This document shows, one piece after another, positions 29,464 to 38,437 of a DNA stretch of 64,000 bases. This stretch comes from Pseudomonadota bacterium (GTDB lineage Bacteria; Pseudomonadota; Gammaproteobacteria; Ga0077536). Position numbers and translations under genes: made by a program. Numbering within the stretch: position 1 is the stretch's first letter; each line of letters opens with the position of its first letter. The stretch spans positions 1-64,000 of the forward strand of contig JADJYF010000006.1 of NCBI GenBank assembly GCA_016719885.1, in the 5' to 3' direction. The notes under the pieces were generated by a model. It made no database searches. It had not been told where the DNA came from and saw only the letters and a list, made by a program, of their open reading frames with translations.

Positions 29464-29637
29464 CGAAAGCGGAGAGCATTGTCTGTGCAAACATCGAGAG
29501 ACCCGCCATGAAGCACGACGACGCCATCCACCAGCGCATGCTCGCTGCCGCCGGTCCCCGGCGGCGGGGTCGCATGCCGGATATGGCCTGAGGCGGGCGC
29601 GTGCCATGCCGCCCGATCGTGTGGTAAAAATGGCGGT

Positions 29638-30237
29638 ATGCCCAAGACCCCACCCGGTGAGACCCGCGCGCGACTGCGCGACTTCGTCCTGACCCGCATC
29701 CTGGTCGGCGCACCGCCGTCGGTGCGCGAGGTGCAGGAGCATTTCGGATTTCGCTCCACCGCCACCGTGCGCGAGCATCTAGACGCGCTGGTCGAGGCCG
29801 GCGAACTCGCACAGGAAAGCGGCCGCGACCGCGGCTACCGCGTGCCCGGCGGCTTCGTGCCGGGCATGGTGCCGATACTCGGGCGCGTGCACGCCGGCGC
29901 CCTGCACCAGGCACTGGAAAACATCGAAGGCTACGTGCCGGTGCGCGCCGAACGCGCCACGCGCAGCTTCGCCCTGCGCGTGACGGGCGAAAGCATGGCC
30001 GGCCGCGAGATCCACGACGGCGACATCGTGCTGGTGGATCGCGACGCGCGCGTCGCCAACGGCGACATCGTGGTGGCGCTGGTCGGGGATGAAGCGACCA
30101 TCAAGACCCTGCGCAAGCTCGGGCGCCGCATCGTGCTGGAAGCGGCCAATCCCGATTACGCCGATATCGAACCCGCGGCCGGCGACGGCGAGTTCCGCAT
30201 CCTGGGCCGCGTGTTCGAAGTAAGGCGCGCCCTATGA
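29638..30237 (+). CDS. lexA: LexA-type repressor (S24 peptidase)
   Basis: This 199-residue protein is the SOS repressor, which binds SOS boxes and cleaves itself when RecA filaments form. The N-terminal winged helix (SVREVQEHFGFRSTATVREH, residues 28-47) is followed by the cleavage site Ala86-Gly87 in GRVHAGALH. The catalytic dyad is Ser119 in TGESMAG and Lys156 in ATIKTL, the same numbers as in E. coli LexA. The recognition helix differs from the enterobacterial one, so the operator may differ too. The end overlaps the helicase gene by four bases (ATGA), which couples the two. A second LexA-like regulator rather than the main one cannot be excluded. Confidence 0.9.
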   Translation: MPKTPPGETRARLRDFVLTRILVGAPPSVREVQEHFGFRSTATVREHLDALVEAGELAQESGRDRGYRVPGGFVPGMVPILGRVHAGALHQALENIEGYVPVRAERATRSFALRVTGESMAGREIHDGDIVLVDRDARVANGDIVVALVGDEATIKTLRKLGRRIVLEAANPDYADIEPAAGDGEFRILGRVFEVRRAL

Positions 30238-31694
30238 GCACCGATCCCTTCGCCAAGCTCAATGCCGCGCAGCGCGCCGCCGCCACCTTTGGCCATCGCG
30301 CGGGCAACGGCCCGTGGCAAAGCGCACCGCTGCTGGTGATTGCCGGCGCCGGCACCGGCAAGACCACCACCCTCGCCCATCGCGTCGCGCACCTGTGCCT
30401 GAACGGCGTGTCGCCCGATCGCATCCTGCTCCTGACTTTCACGCGCATGGCGGCGCGTGAAATGAGTCAACGCTCGCAGCAGACCGTGGCGGCGGTCATG
30501 AAAGCGCGGCATGACAACGAGCGCATCGGCGCGCCGTCCTTCATCGACTGGGCCGGCACCTTTCACGCCATCGGCGCGCGGCTGCTGCGCCATTACCACC
30601 ACAGCATCGGCCTCGCGGAATCGTTCAGCGTGCTCGACCGCGGCGACGCCGCCGACATGCTGGACGTCGAGCGCCAGGCGCTCGGCTACCACAAGAGTCG
30701 CGACCGCTTTCCGCAGAAGAGCACCTGTCTCGACATCTACTCGCGCACCGTCAACGCGCAATGCAGTCTCGAGACCACGCTCGCTTCGTCATTTCCGCAT
30801 TTCGCGCAGTGGCATGACGAACTGAAAGCCTTGTTCGCCGCCTACGTCGAGCGCAAGCTCGAGCAACAGACACTCGACTACGATGACCTGCTGCTCTACT
30901 GGTACTACCTGGTCGAGGACGCAGGCGTCGCCGCCGATATCGGCAGCCATTTCGATCACATCCTGGTCGACGAATACCAGGACACCAACCGCCTGCAGGC
31001 CGACATCATCCGGCGCCTGCGGCCGGATGGCGCGGGCCTCACGGTGGTCGGTGACGACGCGCAGTCAATCTATGGCTTCCGCGCGGCGGACGTCGACAAC
31101 ATTCTCGATTTTCCCGATCACTACCCGGGCGCCGCGGTGCTGAAGCTGGAGGACAACTACCGCTCCACCCAGGAGATCCTCGACACCTCCAACACGCTCA
31201 TGGCCGAAGCGAGCCGCAGTTATCAGAAGGCGCTGCGTGCCGCGCGCGGCGGCGGTCACCGTCCGCAGCTGGTGACGGTCGAGGACGAACAGGAAGAAGC
31301 GCAGTACTTGTGCGAGCAGATCCTCGAACGTCGCGAACAGGGCGTGCGCCTGTGGCACCAGGCGGTGCTGTTCCGTAACAGCCGCCATACGCTCAGGCTC
31401 GAAGTCGAACTCGGCAAGCGCGACATTCCCTACGTGAAATACGGCGGCTTGAAGTTCATGGAAGCGGCGCACGTGAAAGACGTGCTGTCGGTGCTGAACT
31501 GGGCTGAAAATCCGCGCAACGCGCTCGCCGCGTTCCGCGTCCTGCAATTGCTGGACGGCATCGGCCCGGCAACGGCGCGCAAGGCCTGCGATCAACTGCA
31601 GGCGCGGCATGGTGACTTCGCGGCGCTGGGCGCGGTGGCCGGCATTTCGCCCGGCACGCGCGCCGCATGGACAGCGACCGAGGCGCTCTCATGA
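30234..31694 (+). CDS. UvrD/Rep-like superfamily 1 helicase, N-terminal part
   Basis: This 486-residue frame holds the first two-thirds of an SF1 helicase. It has the Q motif LNAAQRAAA, Walker A GAGTGKTTT (residues 38-46), motif II VDEYQDTN near 244, motif III VVGDDAQSIYGFRAA and motif IV LEDNYRST. It ends with ATEALS where a homologue would continue. Motifs V and VI are in the next frame, which starts at the overlapping ATG 31691. Dropping two bases or adding one near 31685 (GCGCTCTCATG) would fuse both parts into one protein of about 690 residues. The gene is coupled to lexA and is probably SOS-controlled. As it stands the helicase is either broken or reassembled from two chains. Confidence 0.88.
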   Translation: MSTDPFAKLNAAQRAAATFGHRAGNGPWQSAPLLVIAGAGTGKTTTLAHRVAHLCLNGVSPDRILLLTFTRMAAREMSQRSQQTVAAVMKARHDNERIGAPSFIDWAGTFHAIGARLLRHYHHSIGLAESFSVLDRGDAADMLDVERQALGYHKSRDRFPQKSTCLDIYSRTVNAQCSLETTLASSFPHFAQWHDELKALFAAYVERKLEQQTLDYDDLLLYWYYLVEDAGVAADIGSHFDHILVDEYQDTNRLQADIIRRLRPDGAGLTVVGDDAQSIYGFRAADVDNILDFPDHYPGAAVLKLEDNYRSTQEILDTSNTLMAEASRSYQKALRAARGGGHRPQLVTVEDEQEEAQYLCEQILERREQGVRLWHQAVLFRNSRHTLRLEVELGKRDIPYVKYGGLKFMEAAHVKDVLSVLNWAENPRNALAAFRVLQLLDGIGPATARKACDQLQARHGDFAALGAVAGISPGTRAAWTATEALS

Positions 31695-32308
31695 GCGCGC
31701 TCCGCCATGCGCCGTGGCCGGGCCAGCTCGAGCAGGTGGTGGCCTGGTACCAACCGCACCTGGAACGCCGCTACGACCACGCCTTCCCACGCGAAGGCGA
31801 TCTCGAACAGTTACTCGAGCTCGCCAACGATTACGCGTCGCGCCGTGCCTTCCTCACCGAGCTGACGCTGGACCCGCCGAGCGCCAGTGGCGACCTGTCC
31901 GGCGCGCCGCACATCGATGAAGACTACCTGGTGCTGTCCACCGTGCACTCGGCCAAGGGCCAGGAGTGGGACACCGTCTACGTGCAGCACTTCAGCGACG
32001 GCAGCTTTCCCAACGAGTTCGCCGCCGGCGACGACAAGAAGCTCGAGGAAGAGCGGCGCCTCGCCTATGTCGCGCTGACGCGCGCCAAGAACAAGCTGGT
32101 GCTGGTCAATCCCTTCAAGTATTTCGTGGTGCAGCAGCCGAAGTTCGGTGACCGCCACGTGTACGGCACCAAGAGCCGCTTTCTCACCGAGCCGGTGCTG
32201 GCGACCTTGGACAGCGGCCACTGGCGCAGCCGCGTCGAGGGCCATGGCGGCCTGCGTGACGACCGTCGCGTCGATCTCAAGCAGCGCGCGCGCGCCATGT
32301 GGCGCTGA
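31691..32308 (+). CDS. UvrD/Rep-like superfamily 1 helicase, C-terminal part
   Basis: This 205-residue frame contains domain 2B/2A ends of the same helicase. It has WPGQLEQVVAWYQPHLERRY near the start, motif V LSTVHSAKGQEWDTVYVQ near 84 and motif VI RRLAYVALTRAKNKL near 122. It cannot be a helicase by itself because it lacks Walker A. Its ATG overlaps the previous stop as ATGA, so ribosomes could re-initiate and make two chains, which would be unusual for this family. A frameshift error in the sequence is the simpler explanation. Confidence 0.85.
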   Translation: MSALRHAPWPGQLEQVVAWYQPHLERRYDHAFPREGDLEQLLELANDYASRRAFLTELTLDPPSASGDLSGAPHIDEDYLVLSTVHSAKGQEWDTVYVQHFSDGSFPNEFAAGDDKKLEEERRLAYVALTRAKNKLVLVNPFKYFVVQQPKFGDRHVYGTKSRFLTEPVLATLDSGHWRSRVEGHGGLRDDRRVDLKQRARAMWR

Positions 32309-32318
32309 CAACGACGCC

Positions 32319-32720
32319 TCACGGCGCCTGCACGAGGCGCGCGAGTTCGTGCTCGGCGTAAAGCGCCTCGGCCCGTTCGAACAACTGGCGGTCTTCGAAA
32401 CGCACGTGCTCATGGAGCAGTTCGCCGAAGCGGCGCTGAGCCGCGCGGTCGCCGGCCTCGATATCCTCCATCAAGCTGCGTAGCTGTTGATGCTCGGCCA
32501 AGGTGCGCTCGACCAGCTGCAGCTCGCCGGCGGCGCGCAGCGCCGGCAACAGGCCTTGCTCCTCGCACCGGAAATGCGGCTCGAGCAGGGTCGACCATGC
32601 GACACGCAGGTCCGCCAACAGCCCGGCATCGTCGGGTGACGCGCGCTGCAGGCGCCGCGCCAGCACCAGCGCGCCGTGATGCTCGCGCGCGAGCGGTGTG
32701 AGTGCCTCGCTACGTTTCAT
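32319..32720 (-). CDS. Hemerythrin HHE-domain protein
   Basis: This 133-residue all-helical protein matches hemerythrin-like HHE domains, which bind a di-iron centre and sense or store oxygen, nitric oxide or iron. Ligand-type residues are visible on four helices: REHHGALVLARRL, EPHFRCEEQGLLPAL, AEHQQLRSLMEDI and LLHEHVRFEDRQLF. I chose the ATG at 32720 (MKRSEAL); a GTG 12 codons upstream is less likely. It is divergent from the cytochrome pair at 32909 and convergent with the helicase. A link to the electron-transfer genes next to it is possible but unproven. Confidence 0.83.
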   Translation of the reverse strand: MKRSEALTPLAREHHGALVLARRLQRASPDDAGLLADLRVAWSTLLEPHFRCEEQGLLPALRAAGELQLVERTLAEHQQLRSLMEDIEAGDRAAQRRFGELLHEHVRFEDRQLFERAEALYAEHELARLVQAP

Positions 32721-32908
32721 CGCTTGCTCAACATGCAATCTCGACCCTGCCGTCACTATAGACCGCGGCGGCGAGCACTGTCGCCGCGCCGCGCATGATC
32801 GAAATCAAGCCGCTCACGCGTCGAAGGCGCCGGCGCTTTACCGCGGCCACGGGCGATGCCAGAGTCGCAGGTGTATTCGATGTCGAGCCGTAGCCTTGTC
32901 CATCATGC

Positions 32909-33634
32909 ATGACGAGATCTCCCGAGGTGACTGAGACCGCGCTGTTCGGCTGGCTGACGCTGGCGCTGGCCGTACAGCTCACCATCGGCGTGCTGGTGCT
33001 GTGGTGGCGCAACCGCTTGCCGGCCGCCGCGCCCGCCGTGACCGATGGCAGCCATGAACACCCCAGCCTGTTCAGCCAGGAAGTCGTGCCCTTCGCACTC
33101 GCGCTGCTGGGCCTGGTGCTGGCGGCAATCGTCGTCGACGCTGTGCTGCATTGGTATCACCGCGTGTGGATCGGACGCTACCTCGGCATCGCCGGCACAC
33201 TGCTGATCATCGCCTCTTTCGGCTATTCGCTGCGCAAGCGCAGGATCATCCGGCGCGGCCATCCCATGACCTTGCTGCGCCTGCATGAACGGCTGGCGTG
33301 GAGCGGCGCGCTGCTGGTGCTGGTGCACGCCGGCATCCATTTCAATGGCCTTTTGGGCTGGCTGGCGGTCGGCGCCATGATGATCAACGTCACCAGCGGA
33401 CTGACCGGCAAGTTCCTGCTGGCGCGTGCGCGCCGGCGACTGGAAGCCACCCGCCAGCAACTGCGCGCCGAGGGTTTGTCGGACGATCTCATCGAACAAC
33501 AGGTGCACTGGGACAGCCTGACCCTCGACCTGGTGCGACGCTGGCGCGAGGTGCACTTCCCCATCGCGCTGGCTTTCGCGGTGCTGGCGCTGGCCCACAT
33601 CCTCGCCATCTTCCTGTACTGGGACTGGCACTGA
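32909..33634 (+). CDS. Membrane b-type cytochrome-like protein
   Basis: This 241-residue protein has about five transmembrane segments (near 10-32, 58-80, 88-106, 125-150 and 217-238). Histidines suited to haem binding lie in VLHWYHRVW, LLRLHERLAW, LVHAGIHFNG and LAHILAIF. It is not a standard cytochrome b561 by sequence, but the His-in-helix pattern and the neighbouring multihaem cytochrome suggest a quinol-linked membrane electron carrier. The next gene starts inside its stop codon (TGATG). The ATG at 32909 lacks a clear ribosome site; a GTG at 32927 is an alternative. I do not recognise a named family with certainty. Confidence 0.72.
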   Translation: MTRSPEVTETALFGWLTLALAVQLTIGVLVLWWRNRLPAAAPAVTDGSHEHPSLFSQEVVPFALALLGLVLAAIVVDAVLHWYHRVWIGRYLGIAGTLLIIASFGYSLRKRRIIRRGHPMTLLRLHERLAWSGALLVLVHAGIHFNGLLGWLAVGAMMINVTSGLTGKFLLARARRRLEATRQQLRAEGLSDDLIEQQVHWDSLTLDLVRRWREVHFPIALAFAVLALAHILAIFLYWDWH

Positions 33635-34359
33635 TGCGACGCTGGAGTTTCGTCCTGGTCGCAGTCAATCTCGTGGTGCTGATGACGCTGGTGTTCGTCT
33701 ATCCGCAGTTCATGGTGTCGCCCGGGCCGCTGCAGGCCGGGCACGAGGATCTCGAAAGCGACTGCTTCGCCTGCCATGCGCCCCTGCGTGGCGCCAGTGC
33801 CGAACGTTGTATCGCATGCCATGCGCTGGACGAGATTGGCGTGCGCACTTCGCGCGGCGTCGCCATCGTTGACGACAAGAAGCGCACCGCCTTCCATGCC
33901 TCGCTGCTGGACAGCGACTGCATGGCCTGCCATGGCGCGCACCGCCTGCCGCCCTTGAGTCATCGCCATGCTCCGGCGTTCGCCCATGCCCTGCTCGAAC
34001 CGAAAATACGCGAGCAGTGCGAAACCTGTCATACCGCGCCGTCCGACAAACTGCATGCGAGGATGGACGGCGGCTGCGCCCATTGCCATGTCGACAGCCA
34101 GTGGAAACCGGCGAGTTTCGATCATGACAAGTACTTCAAGCTCGACCGCCACCATGACAAGGCCTGCGATCGCTGTCATGTCGACAACGACTTCACGCGC
34201 TACACCTGCTTTGGCTGCCATGCCCACGAGCGGGACGACGTGCTGGCCGAACATCGCGAAGAAGGCATCACCGATATCGAAGACTGCGCGGCTTGCCATC
34301 CGGACTCGCGCGAAAGCCATGCGCGCAAGAAGCCGCGCGCGCGGCCAGCGCGCGACTGA
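33634..34359 (+). CDS. Membrane-anchored octahaem c-type cytochrome
   Basis: This 241-residue protein has one N-terminal transmembrane anchor (FVLVAVNLVVLMTLVFVYP) and then eight CxxCH haem sites: CFACH, CIACH, CMACH, CETCH, CAHCH, CDRCH, CFGCH and CAACH. Spare histidines nearby could be distal ligands. The haem density, one per about 28 residues, is like cytochrome c3/NrfB-type electron wires. It is translated together with the b-type membrane protein upstream and probably carries electrons from the quinone pool to a periplasmic acceptor. No reductase catalytic subunit is encoded next to it, so the terminal acceptor is open. Confidence 0.9.
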   Translation: MRRWSFVLVAVNLVVLMTLVFVYPQFMVSPGPLQAGHEDLESDCFACHAPLRGASAERCIACHALDEIGVRTSRGVAIVDDKKRTAFHASLLDSDCMACHGAHRLPPLSHRHAPAFAHALLEPKIREQCETCHTAPSDKLHARMDGGCAHCHVDSQWKPASFDHDKYFKLDRHHDKACDRCHVDNDFTRYTCFGCHAHERDDVLAEHREEGITDIEDCAACHPDSRESHARKKPRARPARD

Positions 34360-34386
34360 ACCGGCGGCGCGCCGCTCGCGATCGGA

Positions 34387-35823
34387 TCAGGCCTCGCGCC
34401 GCGCCAGCATCACGCCCAGTACGGCAAGCCCCAGCCCCTGCAGCGCCCACAGCGGCGCCAGGGACGCGCGGCCCTGCCATCCCAGGCGCTGGCCGAGATT
34501 CCAGGCGGCGGGCGCGGCCTCGGCCCGCGGCCATTTCATGTGTATGCCCTGGCTGGCCAGCGATATGCGACCCACCCGCCATTGCGGCACGAGGTAATCG
34601 GCGAAGGGCTGCGCGACGCCGAGCGGCGTTTGCGGATTGACGGCGGTGGCGAGCAGGGTCGCGCCATAGGACAGCGCGAGCAGCACGGCCAGCAACAGGC
34701 CCATGCAACGCGCCAGCACGCGGCTGCGCCAGTGCATCGCGCCCATGCCACCGGCCAACAGTGCGAGAAACGGCAGGCAGGGCACGAGGAAACGCGGGCC
34801 ATAGGTCCAGCCGCCCTGCCAGTCGACCAGCGACGCGTTCATCCAGAAATACAGCACCACCACCGCGGCGGCGCATAGCGCGGCCTGGGCGCGGCCGCGA
34901 CGCAGCCATACCAGCAAGCCGGGCGCCGCCAGCAGCAGCCACGGCGCGCTGTAGAACATGCCACGGTAGGCGCCGACTGTGATCTCGCGCAGCACCGCGG
35001 CATCGGGGACGCCGAGGCCCATGAAGAAACCCTGGTGGCGAAATGGCATGGTGGAAAACTCGTAGGCCAGCGTCCACGGTGCGCCGAACGCACGCCAGTG
35101 ATAGAAGGCCAACAGCAGCAGCGGCGGCAACGCGCCGATGGCCAGCGCCAGCACGCCACGCACGCCATGACGCAGGGCCAACACGCCCATCGCCAGTGCG
35201 CCGAGCAGCGCCTGGTACTCGACCATGCACGCCAGCCCCACGCACAGGCCGGCGTACATCGCGTGCGTCGCATCACGATCGTCATCGCGGAGCAGCAGCG
35301 CGAACGCGAACAGCAACAAGGCGCCGACCAGTTGATGACCAAACAGCATGGTCGAATAGGGCCACGCCATGGTCGCCAGACCATAGCCGAGCGCACAGGC
35401 CACCGCCCACGCCGGGCGTGCGCCGAAAGACAGCAGCAGCATGTGCAGCACCCACACCGCCAGCGCGCCGGGCACGGCGGCGGTGGCCAGGGTGATGACG
35501 TAGGCCGCGAAGTTGAGGCGCGCGGCATCGGGTTCGCGTTCGCCCTGCATGAGCAGCGCGTAGACCGGTGCGGCCAACAGCGATTGACCCGGCGCCTTGT
35601 CGCAATAGATGTGGCCGGCGCGCGCCGACACGTCGCCGGTATTGGCGGCATAGTCATCGATGGCGAAGCTGTGGCGCTCGACGATGGCGCGGGTCAGATC
35701 GAAGCGGCTGTTCTGGTTCCAGCCGCCGCCCTGGTAGAACCACGCGTAGCTGACGAGACACAGCACGCACAGCAGCAAACCTTCGCGTCGCGCCGCGGCC
35801 CTGCTCATGCGGTCCAATGTCAT
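34387..35823 (-). CDS. Polytopic membrane protein, possible GT-C-type glycosyltransferase
   Basis: This protein of about 478 residues has 10-12 hydrophobic segments. Before the second helix it carries WNQNSRFDLTRAIVERH, then FAIDDYAANTGD and GHIYCDKAPGQSLLAAP. Asp- and Lys-rich first loops of this type occur in membrane proteins related to PMT/ArnT-like lipid-linked sugar transferases, but I see no proof of activity. Several ATGs compete near the start (35850, 35823, 35808). I chose 35823; the longer frame to 35958 begins with basic residues unlike the family. It is divergent from the cupin at 36127 and convergent with the octahaem cytochrome. Confidence 0.75.
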   Translation of the reverse strand: MTLDRMSRAAARREGLLLCVLCLVSYAWFYQGGGWNQNSRFDLTRAIVERHSFAIDDYAANTGDVSARAGHIYCDKAPGQSLLAAPVYALLMQGEREPDAARLNFAAYVITLATAAVPGALAVWVLHMLLLSFGARPAWAVACALGYGLATMAWPYSTMLFGHQLVGALLLFAFALLLRDDDRDATHAMYAGLCVGLACMVEYQALLGALAMGVLALRHGVRGVLALAIGALPPLLLLAFYHWRAFGAPWTLAYEFSTMPFRHQGFFMGLGVPDAAVLREITVGAYRGMFYSAPWLLLAAPGLLVWLRRGRAQAALCAAAVVVLYFWMNASLVDWQGGWTYGPRFLVPCLPFLALLAGGMGAMHWRSRVLARCMGLLLAVLLALSYGATLLATAVNPQTPLGVAQPFADYLVPQWRVGRISLASQGIHMKWPRAEAAPAAWNLGQRLGWQGRASLAPLWALQGLGLAVLGVMLARREA

Positions 35824-36091
35824 GGCGAGTGCTTGCCCTGCGTTGCCCATGCGCGACGCGCGGATTGCGCGGCGACGATGCGGTTGATTGAATAGCCGGA
35901 GCGGTCCACCGCAGACTAGCACGGATTGCCTTTCACCCATTGCTGACCTTCGCGTCACGCGGGCGAGCAGGCTCGACGTGATGCCGGGCCGTGGCGCATG
36001 GGCGGCGTGGGTGAGCCGCGAAAAACAGTTCCGCTAGCGCCCGCGGCGAAGAATCTGATCTTTCGATGGTCGCATGGCGGTGGCACGGCCC

Positions 36092-36097
36092 GTACAA
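36092..36097 (+). promoter_or_regulatory. Possible -10 element for the cupin at 36127
   Basis: TACAAT stands 30 bases before the cupin ATG and is a good -10 hexamer in an otherwise GC-rich region. No clear -35 hexamer lies 16-18 bases upstream, so the promoter would be weak or activator-dependent. Confidence 0.32.
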
Positions 36098-36126
36098 TCG
36101 GGGCGTCCCACCACGAGATCACCGCC

Positions 36127-36603
36127 ATGGCCAAGCTGCACGCCGTTCCGAGTTCCTCTCTGTCGGGTTTCAAATCCGACACCATCACCTGGCAACGCCT
36201 GGTGGGCGACGCCAACTTCGATTACCCCATCGACTACTGGGTGGCGGTGCTGGGCGGCGACGCGGCCGCCGGCCGCATCGACTTCCTCATCAAGTGGGAA
36301 GCCCACGCCTACTGCCATTTCCATCGCCACCTCGGCGCCACCACCACCCTGGTGCTGGAAGGCGAACTGCACGTCGAAGACATCGATGGCGACACGCGCG
36401 CGCACAGGGTTCGCCCGCTCGGCGACTTCGTGCGCAAGGACGGCGGTGACGTGCACATGGAATACGGCGGCGCCGAGGGCGCGGTGGTGTTGTTCAGCAT
36501 GCAGGCCGATGACGGCCGGCTGTTCGACATACTCGACAGGGACATGAACGTGCTGGGCGTGGTGACGGTGGAGAACCTGCTCGCGGGGCGGCTGATGTCT
36601 TGA
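36127..36603 (+). CDS. Cupin domain protein
   Basis: This 158-residue protein is a single-domain cupin. Motif 1 is AHAYCHFHRHLGATTTLVLEGEL (in part; residues about 57-79), with several histidines and a glutamate as metal ligands. The second motif is weaker (RKDGGDVHMEYGGAEGAVVLF, in part), with one histidine. The start at 36127 fits the family; the longer frame upstream crosses the promoter region. Neighbours are the divergent membrane protein and a REP pair with an enoyl-CoA hydratase beyond. It resembles the other two cupins (3691, 25663) only in fold. Function unknown. Confidence 0.8.
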   Translation: MAKLHAVPSSSLSGFKSDTITWQRLVGDANFDYPIDYWVAVLGGDAAAGRIDFLIKWEAHAYCHFHRHLGATTTLVLEGELHVEDIDGDTRAHRVRPLGDFVRKDGGDVHMEYGGAEGAVVLFSMQADDGRLFDILDRDMNVLGVVTVENLLAGRLMS

Positions 36604-36617
36604 TTGATATTTTTTGA

Positions 36618-36678
36618 TGTGCGAATGAATTCGCACCTACAGGGTGCCATTCGTTGTAGGTGCGAATTCATTCGCACA
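36618..36678. repeat. REP-like palindrome pair, family 1, reversed order
   Basis: Units at 36618-36641 and 36655-36678 are separated by only 13 bases. Their order is opposite to the other pairs: here the TGTGCGAATG form comes first and the form beginning TGTAGGTGCG second, so the palindromes point outward. It lies between the cupin and the enoyl-CoA hydratase. Confidence 0.88.
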
Positions 36679-36705
36679 TTGGAACCGAACTGAAGCGCGG
36701 CTGAC

Positions 36706-37560
<855 letters not shown>

Positions 37561-37579
37561 ACCGTGCGCGCGGATCGAA

Positions 37580-37598
37580 TGTGCGAATGAATTCGCCC
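37580..37598. repeat. Single truncated REP-like unit, family 1
   Basis: TGTGCGAATGAATTCGCCC matches one family 1 unit except for its end, which is diverged. It lies between the convergent hydratase genes and has no visible partner. Confidence 0.8.
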
Positions 37599-37618
37599 AT
37601 TCAACGACACACACGCGC

Positions 37619-38401
37619 TCACCGCCCCTCGAACTTCGGCTTGCGCTTCTCCATGAAGGCGGTACGCCCCTCGCGGTAATCGGCGCTGGCCATGCAGCGT
37701 TTGATCAAGGCTTCGCACTGTTCGTAATCGCCCTGCTCGGCGATTGCCGCGTTGATGGCGGCCTTGGACGCCGCCTGCGTGAGCGGCGCGTTGGCGGCGA
37801 GATCGTGGGCCAGCGCACGCACCCAGGCGTCGAGCTCGGTCGCCGGCAGCACGCGGTTGACGAGGCCGAGTTCGAGTGCCCCGGCCGCGTCGTAGCGCCG
37901 TGCGCTGAACATGATCTCCCGCGCCTGCGCATGGCCGACGGTCGCCACCAGGCGGCGATGACCGTGGATGCCATAGCCGAGGCCGAGGCGCGCGGCGGGA
38001 ATGGCGAACTGGCTGTCATCGGCGCAATAGCGCAGATCGCAGCTCAGCGCGACGGCGAGACCACCGCCGATGCAGAAGCCGCGGATCTGGGCGATGACCG
38101 GCTTCAAGGTGCTTTCCAGCGCGTGGTGGGCGGCGGAGGTGGCGGCCTCGTAGCTGCGCACGCCGTCGTCGCTGGCGCGGTTGCTTTCGAATTCGGAAAT
38201 GTCGGCGCCGGCCGCGAAGGCGATGTCACCTTCACCGCGCAGCACGATGCAGCGCACCGAAGGATCGCGGCCGAGTTCTTCCAGCAACACCGGAAACGAT
38301 CGCCACATGCCGGCGCTGATGGCATTGCGTCGCGCCGGGTTGTCGAGCACCACGTAGCCGATGGGGCCCTCGCGCTCGATGCGTAATTTTCCGCTGCTCA
38401 T
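37619..38401 (-). CDS. Enoyl-CoA hydratase/isomerase family protein
   Basis: This 260-residue crotonase-fold protein has VVLDNPARRNAISAGMW near the start, the oxyanion segments GDIAFAAGADISEFE near 57-71 and IRGFCIGGGLAVALSCDLRY near 104-123, and the C-terminal KRKPKFEGR typical of 2,3-dehydroacyl-CoA hydratases. The first catalytic Glu position reads IPAARLGLGYGIHGHRRLV, where the usual Glu is not obvious, so an isomerase or decarboxylase activity is possible. It is the third gene of a minus-strand operon with the hydrolase (39624) and CaiB (38438). Confidence 0.88.
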   Translation of the reverse strand: MSSGKLRIEREGPIGYVVLDNPARRNAISAGMWRSFPVLLEELGRDPSVRCIVLRGEGDIAFAAGADISEFESNRASDDGVRSYEAATSAAHHALESTLKPVIAQIRGFCIGGGLAVALSCDLRYCADDSQFAIPAARLGLGYGIHGHRRLVATVGHAQAREIMFSARRYDAAGALELGLVNRVLPATELDAWVRALAHDLAANAPLTQAASKAAINAAIAEQGDYEQCEALIKRCMASADYREGRTAFMEKRKPKFEGR

Positions 38402-38437
38402 GCCTGCTCCTTGTGTGCTGCGTGCGGGGAATCGAAT

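Noticed and set aside
29509..29592. Possible 27-codon gene (MKHDDAIHQRMLAAAG) before lexA
   Set aside because: Too short, no family, weak ribosome site; kept as leader sequence.
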